Assembly: GCA_023395775.1 (NCBI GenBank)
Contig: JAEWYA010000108.1
Span: 1-21,276 of the forward strand
Origin: Bacillota bacterium
Lineage (GTDB): Bacteria > Bacillota > Clostridia > Oscillospirales > Oscillospiraceae
DNA length: 21,276 nt
Direction of reading: 5' to 3'
The notes beneath the pieces are model-generated. The model was not told where the DNA came from and ran no database searches. It worked only from the letters and a program-made list of their open reading frames with translations. Below are positions 1 through 6,441 of the stretch, piece after piece (the first letter of the stretch is position 1; each line of letters opens with the position of its first letter). The position numbers and the translations under genes are program-made.

Positions 1-410
1 GTGGTGGAGACCAGAAGCAGCACGGCGGATACGCATAAAAAGGCCTTTATCAAAATGAAAACACACGACAACAGACCGCCGCTGATCGGAATTGGACCCA
101 GAAAATAAAGCGTTCTTCGATCCAAAAGCAGATTGGACAGCGCAGTAAAAACCACGAAGGGAGCAGCCACCGCGATGCGCTGCAGCAGGGTTTTCCAGGG
201 AGTACCTGAGAGCGCCATTGCCAGGATCGGATAGGCGGCAAAGGGGACCAGTGCGCTGAGAGACCGGGAGGGAAAGGAAATAACACACACCGCGTAAACC
301 AGGGTGATCGTCAGCTTCGCGCCGGGACTGAGCCGATGGAAAGCGGAGTCTCCCTCGGCCAGCTGTTCCAGCGAGCAGAAGCTTCTCATTGCCGATGACA
401 GATTAGCCAA
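1..410 (-). CDS. larQ: LarQ/CbiQ, membrane (T) component of ECF-type nickel/cobalt transporter, partial
   Basis: The gene runs off the left edge; about 136 residues are visible. It encodes the start of an energy-coupling-factor transmembrane protein of the CbiQ family. In this family CbiQ couples the ATPase to the substrate-binding membrane protein. I chose a TTG start at 408-410 because GGAGG lies 9 bases upstream; an in-frame ATG seven codons on (387-389) is the alternative. The N-terminus reads MANLSSAMRSFCSLEQLAEG, followed by HRLSPGAKL and VISFPSRS, the usual CbiQ opening, then hydrophobic membrane segments. It starts 30 bases after the CbiM-like gene and belongs to the lar operon. The ATPase (CbiO/LarO) would be expected just beyond the edge. 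The nickel assignment rests on the lar context; the family also transports cobalt. Confidence 0.85.
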   Translation of the reverse strand, partial: MANLSSAMRSFCSLEQLAEGDSAFHRLSPGAKLTITLVYAVCVISFPSRSLSALVPFAAYPILAMALSGTPWKTLLQRIAVAAPFVVFTALSNLLLDRRTLYFLGPIPISGGLLSCVFILIKAFLCVSAVLLLVST

Positions 411-440
411 GGGGATGCGCCTCCTTTCCTTTTCCTGTGG

Positions 441-1436
441 TTAGTGCGCTGCGTGTTTCTTTTTCGCGGTGTAGATTACGAATCCGGCCCCGCCGGCAAT
501 GGCCAGCGTCATCACGCTGCCAATCAGGCCCGCGGCGGCGGTGCCGCTGCCGTCTGAAAAGGCGTAATCAGGAAGGATAGCGGTGTTTTCCACCACATCG
601 CCCGCAGCATTGTGAACAGAGTCATTCCGTTCCAGTTCCGTGGTCCCGGCTACCTTTTCCATGGCCCATTCCAGTCCGTCCGGATTGGACGAGGCATACA
701 GGGAAACCGCGCCGGCAAGGACCGCGGCGGCAAGGGCGAAGGCGATCAGAACGCGTTTGACTGAGACGGAACGGTCAAGCTTTTTTTGCTCCAGGGGAGT
801 GGAAAGAAGTTCCGGTCGGGTGGAGTACAAAAAGCAGAGGACTGCGGCGGTGACGATGCCCTCCACCAGGCCGATAGCCAGGTGAATCGGCTGCATCAGC
901 GCTACAAAGGCGGAGAACGGCAGCTCTGTCACACCGGAGGCCATGGTCTCCAGTACCACGCTGAACGCGCCCAGCTGCAAACTGATGACCACGCCGAGAA
1001 TGGATGCCAGCGTAATTTTTTGTTTGGATATCCTCCGCTGCAAAATCGGTTTATAAATGGCATTGTATCCAATCAGACATGCGCATACGCCCATGTTGAA
1101 AATATTGCAGCCCAATGCAAGCAGACCGCCGTCCGCAAAAAAGAGACACTGAATCAGAAGAACGGCCGTCAGCGTCAGCAGAGCGGGAAACGGGCCCAGA
1201 ACCGCCGCCAGAAGAATTCCGCCGCCGATGTGACCGGAGGAGCCTGTCCCCGGAATGGTAAAGTTGATCATCTGTCCGGCGAACACAAAGGCACCCATCA
1301 CGCCCATCATGGGAATCTGCTTTTCGTCAAAGTCCTTGCCGCTGATCTTTTTTACAGAATAACCGATGGCTACCGCGCTGACGGCGGACATGGCCCCGCC
1401 CACGGCAGGAGAGAGTAAGGCGTCTGCCATATGCAT
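441..1436 (-). CDS. larMN: LarMN: CbiM fused to a PDGLE (CbiN-like) domain, nickel uptake component
   Basis: 331-residue membrane protein, the substrate-specific (S) part of an ECF-type metal importer. The N-terminus starts MHMADALLSP; in CbiM proteins the Met-His-x-x-Asp end itself contributes to metal binding, which supports this start. Residues 1 to about 210 are CbiM, with several hydrophobic segments. A C-terminal extension carries the PDGLEWAMEKVAGTTELE motif of the PDGLE/CbiN-like domain and ends in a last membrane segment and a basic AKKKHAAH tail. The same fused arrangement (LarMN) is known from the Lactiplantibacillus plantarum lactate racemase locus. It lies 38 bases downstream of larC and 30 bases upstream of larQ, so co-transcription is likely. 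Nickel rather than cobalt is inferred from the neighbours. Confidence 0.9.
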   Translation of the reverse strand: MHMADALLSPAVGGAMSAVSAVAIGYSVKKISGKDFDEKQIPMMGVMGAFVFAGQMINFTIPGTGSSGHIGGGILLAAVLGPFPALLTLTAVLLIQCLFFADGGLLALGCNIFNMGVCACLIGYNAIYKPILQRRISKQKITLASILGVVISLQLGAFSVVLETMASGVTELPFSAFVALMQPIHLAIGLVEGIVTAAVLCFLYSTRPELLSTPLEQKKLDRSVSVKRVLIAFALAAAVLAGAVSLYASSNPDGLEWAMEKVAGTTELERNDSVHNAAGDVVENTAILPDYAFSDGSGTAAAGLIGSVMTLAIAGGAGFVIYTAKKKHAAH

Positions 1437-1474
1437 AATGAAAAATCCCCTTTAACAGTAAATTGGACAGCGGC

Positions 1475-2785
1475 TCAGATTTGCCGCAGAATATCCTCCC
1501 AGACCTGCTGGAAGGGAAGCCCGGCAGACTTTGCCGCCTGCGCAACATCCGCGTACTCCGGCTTTTCCCGGTGGATGCCAAAGCCGTCTGCACACTTGAC
1601 GCGAACAGGGCCATAGCTTGTATCCGACGTCTTGATGGAGGGGGTGAGGATAAATTTCCGGCACCGGCGGGAACGGACGCCGTTGGTGTTGGTTTCCCGG
1701 AGAATGGCCTGCGCCAGCCGTTCCTCTTGGGCAGCCTTGCATAGAACCGTAAAGGCAACTCCGGCGCGGCCCTTTTTCATAGTCAGAGGCGCGGTGGAAA
1801 TGTCCAGCGCTCCCTGTTCCATCAGCCGTTCAGACGCAAAGGCCAAGGCCTCTGCCGTCATATCGTCGATGTGGCAGCATAGCTCGATGATTTCCGCCTG
1901 CTCCGGATCTCCGGATTCACCCAGAAAGGCGCGAATGCAGTTGGCGACGGGGAACTGTTTCTTGCCGACGCCGTAGCCTGTCTTTTCCAATGTCATGACC
2001 GGCATGGGACCAAATCCGCCGCCGAAATGGGCCAGAAGGGCAGCACCGGTGGGCGTACACAATTCTCCGACGATTTCTCCGCAGTAGCAGGGAAGACCCT
2101 CCAGCAGGTGGGCGGTAGCCGGTGTGGGTACCGGCATCACGCCGTGGGCGCAGCGGACCTGCCCGGAACCAAGGTGGACAGGCGAGACAACAATTTGGTC
2201 CGCGTGCAGCAGATGCATGGCGAGGCATACGCCGGTCACGTCCACAATGGCGTCCAGCGCGCCGACTTCATGAAAGTGAACTTCAACGACGGGGACGCCG
2301 TGGGCTTTGGATTCTGCGGCGGCAATACGGTCATAGACCGCCTTGGCGTTCCGGCGAACTTCCTCAGGCACCGGCAGCTGATCCAGAATCCTTTGCACAT
2401 CGGGCGGGGATGCGTGGTGGTGCTCATGATGATGTCCCTCGTGTTCGTGATCTTGGTGATCGTCATAGTGGTGCTCGTGGTGAAGCATATCTTCATGATC
2501 GTGGCGATGTGCATCCCCGTGAACGTGTTCCCCCGAATGGAACTGGTCATGAACATAGCCGCAGGGCAGATCCACGGATTCTTCCGCTTCCCCGCCGATT
2601 TTGACCTCCATGTGCGTACCGGTAATGCCGCAGGTCTCTTTTTTCTCTGCGGCGACGCGGACACCTTTCACCAGATGATTCATGGTCTCCAGAAAACCGG
2701 CCTGATCAGGCAAAAGTTCATAGAGAGCGGCCATCAGCATATCACCGGCAGCCCCCATTTGGCATTCCAGATAAAGCGTTTTCAT
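1475..2785 (-). CDS. larC: LarC, nickel insertion enzyme of nickel-pincer-nucleotide cofactor synthesis
   Basis: 436-residue LarC, the CTP-dependent cyclometallase that inserts nickel into the dithiolated pyridinium mononucleotide to make the NPN cofactor. The family opening LECQMGAAGDMLMAAL is at residues 6-21. Other family blocks are VHFHEVGALDAIVDV, CTPTGAALLAHF and, near the end, ETNTNGVRSRRCRKF and REKPEYAD. A very histidine-rich insert spans residues 79-124 (20 His in 46 residues) and is probably a nickel-binding or storage loop. The gene is a single continuous frame; in L. plantarum larC is known to need a programmed frameshift. Its ATG overlaps the larB stop as ATGA, implying translational coupling, and larMN follows 38 bases later. 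Confidence 0.95.
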   Translation of the reverse strand: MKTLYLECQMGAAGDMLMAALYELLPDQAGFLETMNHLVKGVRVAAEKKETCGITGTHMEVKIGGEAEESVDLPCGYVHDQFHSGEHVHGDAHRHDHEDMLHHEHHYDDHQDHEHEGHHHEHHHASPPDVQRILDQLPVPEEVRRNAKAVYDRIAAAESKAHGVPVVEVHFHEVGALDAIVDVTGVCLAMHLLHADQIVVSPVHLGSGQVRCAHGVMPVPTPATAHLLEGLPCYCGEIVGELCTPTGAALLAHFGGGFGPMPVMTLEKTGYGVGKKQFPVANCIRAFLGESGDPEQAEIIELCCHIDDMTAEALAFASERLMEQGALDISTAPLTMKKGRAGVAFTVLCKAAQEERLAQAILRETNTNGVRSRRCRKFILTPSIKTSDTSYGPVRVKCADGFGIHREKPEYADVAQAAKSAGLPFQQVWEDILRQI

Positions 2786-3543
2786 CCTTTGATCCCCTCC
2801 ATTTGATTGATACGGCTGGCGAGGAAGCCCGCGCCAAAGCCGTTGTCGATATTGACCACGCTGACGCCGCTGGCGCAGGAATTCAGCATGGATAAGAGGG
2901 CGCTCATCCCGCCGAAGGATGCGCCGTAGCCCACGCTGGTGGGAACGGCAATGACCGGGCAGTCCACAAGACCGCCCACTACGCTGGCGAGGGCGCCCTC
3001 CATTCCAGCCACAACGATTACGACCCGGGCGGACATCAGGGGTTCCAGGTTGGACAGCAACCGGTGCAGACCCGCCACACCCACGTCGTAAAGCCGGATA
3101 ACATGGTTACCCAGCGTTTCAGCGGTGATGGCGGCCTCTTCCGCTACGCCCATGTCACTGGTGCCGCCGGTAGCGACGACAATGGACCCGCGTCCTTCCA
3201 CCTGCTTGGGCATGGCCACCGCCAGCCTTGCCAGAGGTTCATAATGCAGAGGAAAACGTTCTGAAAGGTAATCTGCCACATCCTGCCCGATCCGGGTAAC
3301 CAGAATGTTGGTGCAGTCACGCTTTCGCATGGATTCCAGAATGCCCGCTGTTTGCTCTTTGGTTTTAGATTGACCGTAAATAACCTCCGGCACACCCTGA
3401 CGGACTGCCCGGTGGTAATCCACCTTGGCATAACCCAAATCTTCAAAGGGAGCCAGCTTCAGACGCAGTAGCGCGTCTTCCGGAGCCAGAGCGCCATTCT
3501 GAACCTCTTTTAAAACGGATAGAATATCGTGTTTGTCTGCCAT
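2782..3543 (-). CDS. larB: LarB, carboxylase/hydrolase of nickel-pincer-nucleotide cofactor synthesis
   Basis: 253-residue LarB. In the known pathway it carboxylates the pyridinium ring of nicotinic acid adenine dinucleotide and cleaves off AMP, giving the dicarboxylated mononucleotide used by LarE. The N-terminal block FEDLGYAKVDYHRAVRQG and the following GVPEVIYGQSKTKEQ are typical of LarB. The C-terminal half is PurE-like (AIR carboxylase), with VVATGGTSDMGVAEEAA, VVAGMEGALASVVGGL and AVPTSVGYGASFGG. The start has a GAGGGAG ribosome-binding site five bases upstream. It lies nine bases after larE and overlaps larC by four bases (ATGA). Length and motifs are complete. Confidence 0.95.
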   Translation of the reverse strand: MADKHDILSVLKEVQNGALAPEDALLRLKLAPFEDLGYAKVDYHRAVRQGVPEVIYGQSKTKEQTAGILESMRKRDCTNILVTRIGQDVADYLSERFPLHYEPLARLAVAMPKQVEGRGSIVVATGGTSDMGVAEEAAITAETLGNHVIRLYDVGVAGLHRLLSNLEPLMSARVVIVVAGMEGALASVVGGLVDCPVIAVPTSVGYGASFGGMSALLSMLNSCASGVSVVNIDNGFGAGFLASRINQMEGIKG

Positions 3544-3552
3544 GCTGCTCCC

Positions 3553-4299
3553 TCACAGTCTTAACTTTAGATCCAGCGCAACGATTGAAAACAGGGGAGA
3601 GAGACGGGAGAGAATTTCTCCGCGCTGCTCCATCGCCTGGGAAAATTGACTTTCAGGCAGTTGCACAAGTGCCATGTCACCGCGAAGGCGGATGCGAAAA
3701 TCTGAAAAGCCCAATTCAAAGAGAGCGGTTTCTCCCTGTTCCACCTTCTGCAGTTTTCCGGCAGTAATTTCCGTCCCGGTGGGAATTCGGGTGGCAAGGC
3801 AGGCGTAGGAGGGCTTGTTCCAGGTGAACAGACCTGCCTCTCGGCTGAGCGCCCGCACATCCTGTTTGGTGATGCCGCACTCCCGCAGGGGAGAGCGGAC
3901 CTGCAGCTCCCGCAGAGCCTGCATCCCGGGCCGATCTCCCTCATCGTCGGAGGCATTGGTGCCGTCGATCAGCAGGGTATATCCGTCCCCAGCGGCAGCG
4001 CTCCGAATCAGGCCGAAAACTGTATGCTTACAGTAGTAGCAGCGGTTTGTGGGATTGGCGGTGACCCGGGGATCGGACAGGACATCTGCTTCGATGATCG
4101 TCATGGGAAGGGCGCAGTAGGCGGCAATTTTCTTAGCATCCTCCAGTTCAAAGGCAGGTTGAAATGCGCCGTGGACATAATAGGCGTGCCAGTTCCGCCC
4201 GTATTTCGCGGCAGCCCAGACCAGAAGAGAAGAGTCTGTTCCGCCCGAAAAGGCCAGCGCGCCGGACGGATTTTCCTCAAAAAAGTCAGATAAATTCAT
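3553..4299 (-). CDS. larE: LarE, sulfur transferase of nickel-pincer-nucleotide cofactor synthesis
   Basis: 248-residue PP-loop ATPase that adenylates and then thiolates the LarB product. The ATP-binding SGGTDSS loop is near the N-terminus (residues 18-24 in this numbering). Next come NRCYYCKHTVFG and the block KPSYACLATRIPTGTEIT, whose cysteine (about residue 167) corresponds to the conserved LarE cysteine that carries or donates sulfur. I start at the ATG at 4297-4299 because AAGGAG lies eight bases upstream; an ATG seven codons earlier (4318-4320) would overlap that site. It is the first gene of the minus-strand operon, nine bases before larB. Upstream is an attenuator-like terminator and then a promoter at 4498-4526. 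Confidence 0.93.
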   Translation of the reverse strand: MNLSDFFEENPSGALAFSGGTDSSLLVWAAAKYGRNWHAYYVHGAFQPAFELEDAKKIAAYCALPMTIIEADVLSDPRVTANPTNRCYYCKHTVFGLIRSAAAGDGYTLLIDGTNASDDEGDRPGMQALRELQVRSPLRECGITKQDVRALSREAGLFTWNKPSYACLATRIPTGTEITAGKLQKVEQGETALFELGFSDFRIRLRGDMALVQLPESQFSQAMEQRGEILSRLSPLFSIVALDLKLRL

Positions 4300-4323
4300 T
4301 AAAAAGTCTCCTTTTTTCAAAAA

Positions 4324-4369
4324 CTAAAAAAGAAAGAAGGCATACCCATAGAGGTATGCCTTCTGGCAT
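4324..4369 (-). terminator. Intrinsic terminator with competing hairpin in the larE leader (attenuator candidate)
   Basis: On the minus strand, a perfect 12-bp stem (AGAAGGCATACC against GGTATGCCTTCT, 4335-4346 and 4353-4364, six-base loop) is followed directly by TTCTTTTTTAG. It ends only about 25 bases before the larE start and lies downstream of the operon promoter. A second ATGCC copy just upstream (4365-4369) can pair with the GGCAT of the stem as ATGCC-AGAA-GGCAT. The two hairpins are mutually exclusive, the layout of an attenuator or riboswitch. I could not match the leader to a known riboswitch class. Confidence 0.6.
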
Positions 4370-4497
4370 TGCGAACAATTCTTTGCTGCGCGATTATCTT
4401 ATCATAAAAAAAGCGGGGCATGTCCTGTCGTCAATGATATATGCAGAATCTACTGATCCGTAAATACAACCTTCTGGTTATACATTTTATTATTTAC

Positions 4498-4526
4498 ACA
4501 ATAGCAAAAAAAAATGAATCTGTCAA
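4498..4526 (-). promoter_or_regulatory. Promoter of the lar operon
   Basis: On the minus strand there is a perfect TTGACA -35 (4521-4526), a 17-base spacer containing T9, and TATTGT as -10 (4498-4503). Transcription would start near 4491 and give a leader of about 190 bases before larE, containing the attenuator-like terminator. Confidence 0.6.
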
Positions 4527-4555
4527 TCGGCGCGGTTGTCAAAAAATACACAAGA

Positions 4556-4604
4556 TGTTATACGCTATTAACAAATCGCGTTCGTCATTAACAAAAAATG
4601 TTGA
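4556..4604. promoter_or_regulatory. Candidate operator region between divergent promoters
   Basis: The roughly 75 bases between the two divergent -35 boxes hold a cluster of TGTTA/TAACA half-sites. One inverted pair is TGTTA (4556-4560) and TAACA (4569-4573). A second is TAACA (4589-4593) and TGTTG (4599-4603), overlapping the -35 of the rightward promoter. ATTAACAAA also occurs twice, exactly 20 bases apart (4567 and 4587), about two helical turns. A likely user is the IclR-family regulator encoded at 5123-5920; this is inference. Confidence 0.4.
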
Positions 4605-4630
4605 CAAAAGGAACCCAATGACTCTATTAT
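4601..4630 (+). promoter_or_regulatory. Promoter of the DUF3842-iclR unit
   Basis: TTGACA at 4601-4606 and TATTAT at 4625-4630 are separated by 18 bases. The DUF3842 gene starts 37 bases downstream, with GTAAGGG at 4651-4657 as a plausible ribosome-binding site. Confidence 0.65.
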
Positions 4631-4667
4631 AGATTTAGTCAAAAAATAAAGTAAGGGCTTATGCAGG

Positions 4668-5105
4668 ATGAAAGAAAAACGGATTCAGGTCGCTGTCATT
4701 GACGGCCAAGGCGGCGGAATTGGCAGGGCGATCATTGAACAGCTGAAAAAGAGTTACCCAATGGTGATGATTCGTGCGCTGGGAACCAATGCGGTGGCAA
4801 CGTCCACGATGCTGAAGGGCGGAGCGGATGACGGCGCAACCGGAGAGAACGCGGTTGTCCACAATGTGTCCCGGATGCAAATTATTTTGGGCCCCATCGG
4901 AATCATTGTGGCCAATGGTCTCCTCGGAGAAGTAACGCCAAAAATGGCGGCTGCAATTGGAGAGAGCGACGCAGTAAAAATATTGCTGCCCTCTCAGCGA
5001 TGTACGATTCGCCTTGCTGCAGGACCGGAGCAGTCCATGCAAGTTTATCTCAGCCAAGCGGTACGTATTTTCAGTGAAGAGATGGAAAACCTTTTGAATA
5101 ATTGA
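4668..5105 (+). CDS. DUF3842 family protein, function unknown
   Basis: 145-residue cytoplasmic protein. I recognise the DUF3842 pattern: the glycine-rich opening VAVIDGQGGGIGRAI (a Rossmann-like nucleotide-binding turn), ALGTNAVATSTMLKGGA, GATGENAVV, GPIGIIVANGLLGEVTPKMA and KILLPSQRC. No biochemical role is established for the family to my knowledge. The fold suggests binding of a nucleotide or similar small molecule, which is inference. It is the first gene after the promoter at 4601-4630, and the iclR ATG lies 17 bases after its stop. It faces away from the lar operon, so shared control from the intergenic region is plausible. Confidence 0.85.
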   Translation: MKEKRIQVAVIDGQGGGIGRAIIEQLKKSYPMVMIRALGTNAVATSTMLKGGADDGATGENAVVHNVSRMQIILGPIGIIVANGLLGEVTPKMAAAIGESDAVKILLPSQRCTIRLAAGPEQSMQVYLSQAVRIFSEEMENLLNN

Positions 5106-5122
5106 AGGCAGGAAATGACATA

Positions 5123-5920
5123 ATGCACGATAAAATTGCCATAGCAAGACAGGAGAACCGACGCGGGGGGGTACAGATCCAATCTGTTGCTCGTGCACTT
5201 GAAATCTTGAAGTGTTTTACGGCAACTTCCGAATTGGGCATTTCCGAACTTTCTGCGGAAATGGGACTGCACAAAAGCACCGTGTTTGGCTTGGTCAATA
5301 CACTGATGAGCTTTGGTTATTTGGAACAGATTGAAAGCACAAAAAAATATCGGCTGGGAATGACTCTTTTTGAAATGGGCAATCTGGTTCTCAGCAGGAT
5401 TGATATCCGGAATGAAGCTAAGGAACGCTGTGCACCGCTGGCCCAGAAGTATCCTGCAACGATTCATATAGCAACACACAATATGGGCGAAGTGATTTAT
5501 GTTGACAAGATTGACTGCAACAATTCCCTGATTAACTCCTCCAATGTCGGAAGAAGAGCACTCATGCATTGCACGGGAGTTGGAAAAGCGATGTTGGCAT
5601 ATCTTCCGGAAGAATATCTGGATCAGTATTTGCATTTTCCGCTGAAAAAGCTGACACCAAATACAATTGAAACCAAGGAAGCACTGTTGGAAGAACTTTT
5701 CGAGATTCGCAAGACCGGAATTGCCATGGATCGCGAGGAAATCGAGGAAGGTTTAACCTGTGTCGCAGCTCCAATCTTACAAAAAGACGGTTTGCCAGAA
5801 CTTGCAATTAGCCTGTCTTTCCCGTACGGCAGAATTAAAAATGTGGATTTGCAACAGGTGAAAAGAGAACTGCTTACCTGTACACAGGAACTATCTGCCA
5901 GACTTGGTTTTCGGGGCTGA
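5123..5920 (+). CDS. IclR-family transcriptional regulator
   Basis: 265-residue regulator. A winged helix-turn-helix occupies roughly residues 15-80 (VQIQSVARALEILKCF, ISELSAEMGLHKSTVFGLVNTL, KKYRLG). The IclR effector-binding domain follows, with GEVIYVDKID, NVGRRALMHCTGVGKAMLAYL, GIAMDREEIEEGLTCVAAPI and LAISLSFP. The ATG at 5123 is preferred because GGCAGGA lies about eight bases upstream; an in-frame TTG at 5102 overlaps the end of the DUF3842 gene. Length is normal for the family. These regulators usually bind palindromic sites near their own promoter and respond to small carboxylates or aromatics. The divergent region at 4527-4604 is the obvious target. The effector is unknown. Confidence 0.92.
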   Translation: MHDKIAIARQENRRGGVQIQSVARALEILKCFTATSELGISELSAEMGLHKSTVFGLVNTLMSFGYLEQIESTKKYRLGMTLFEMGNLVLSRIDIRNEAKERCAPLAQKYPATIHIATHNMGEVIYVDKIDCNNSLINSSNVGRRALMHCTGVGKAMLAYLPEEYLDQYLHFPLKKLTPNTIETKEALLEELFEIRKTGIAMDREEIEEGLTCVAAPILQKDGLPELAISLSFPYGRIKNVDLQQVKRELLTCTQELSARLGFRG

Positions 5921-5948
5921 GCAGAAAATATAAGAAAAACAGAGACTT

Positions 5949-5983
5949 GGAATGCTCATTGGCGAAAGAAAGATGAGAATTCC
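5949..5983 (+). terminator. Weak hairpin after the IclR regulator gene
   Basis: GGAAT-g-CTCAT (5949-5959) pairs with ATGAG-a-ATTCC (5973-5983) with one mismatch and a 13-base loop. It is followed by the loosely T-rich ATTCTTTGTTT. It could be a weak terminator or a processing site between iclR and the next small gene. Confidence 0.3.
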
Positions 5984-6047
5984 ATTCTTTGTTTCCAAAT
6001 AAGCAAGAACGCAATTTGATAATATCGAACGCATAGGAGGGCAGAAC

Positions 6048-6341
6048 ATGACTGATGTTCGAGATACGCTTTTTCAAAAAATTTCAGAAAAGAGATACAG
6101 GGCGGTGCTGACTGCCGAACATTCCGGCGTGTTATCTGGCGAGGCTGAGGCCCGTGCATGCGCAGAGAACCTGGGTATTGAATTTGAACTTTGCAAAAAG
6201 GACGGAGATGAACTTTCTCGCGGAGAACGTTTTCTAAACATTGGCTGCGCGTTCTGGGCGCTGGTTATCGGTGTCGTGGTCTCTCTGATCTGCGAGTCCG
6301 GGGACTTCAAGGCCGCAAAGGCTGAAGCTGCTGCCGAATAA
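6048..6341 (+). CDS. Small protein resembling the N-terminal part of NadC/ModD, with a hydrophobic tail
   Basis: 97-residue protein with a strong AGGAGG seven bases before its ATG. Residues 1-63 resemble the N-terminal domain of nicotinate-nucleotide pyrophosphorylase-like (NadC/ModD) proteins: RYRAVLTAEHSGVLSGEAEA, then LGIEFELCKKDGDELSRGER. The catalytic barrel that should follow is absent. Instead residues about 64-82 form one hydrophobic segment (NIGCAFWALVIGVVVSLIC), followed by an acidic and alanine-rich tail. A terminator-like hairpin begins 28 bases after the stop. It may be a remnant created by deletion, or a real small membrane-attached protein. The NadC likeness is my reading of sequence patterns and is not certain. 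The nearby lar genes use a nicotinate-derived precursor, which makes the likeness worth testing. Confidence 0.6.
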   Translation: MTDVRDTLFQKISEKRYRAVLTAEHSGVLSGEAEARACAENLGIEFELCKKDGDELSRGERFLNIGCAFWALVIGVVVSLICESGDFKAAKAEAAAE

Positions 6342-6368
6342 TGCAGCAAGAAAACCAATAGAAAATAA

Positions 6369-6420
6369 AAAATGCAGGGCGGCGGCCTCTCCCTTGGAGC
6401 AGCCCGTTGCCCTGCATTTT
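6369..6420 (+). terminator. Terminator-like hairpin between the small gene and the M24 gene
   Basis: AAAATGCAGGGC (6369-6380) pairs perfectly with GCCCTGCATTTT (6409-6420), 12 bp, around a partly self-pairing 28-base loop. The run of T is short (four) and is part of the stem. It could terminate the upstream unit or form a 5' structure on the M24 message, whose ribosome-binding site follows immediately. Confidence 0.5.
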
Positions 6421-6441
6421 ACGCAAAAGGAGGACCATTTT

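Noticed and set aside
786..1418. Plus-strand open frame opposite larMN
   Set aside because: No family resemblance and no ribosome-binding site; the minus strand encodes a clear CbiM protein in the operon frame.
2027..2806. Plus-strand open frame with hydrophobic stretches opposite larC
   Set aside because: The Val/Ile-rich run is the complement of the His/Asp/Glu-rich LarC insert and does not indicate a membrane protein.
4324..4500. Known NiCo riboswitch in the lar leader
   Set aside because: A GACAGGACA-like string is present, but the four-helix layout and conserved junction strings I recall for that class are not recognisable, so I left the class open.
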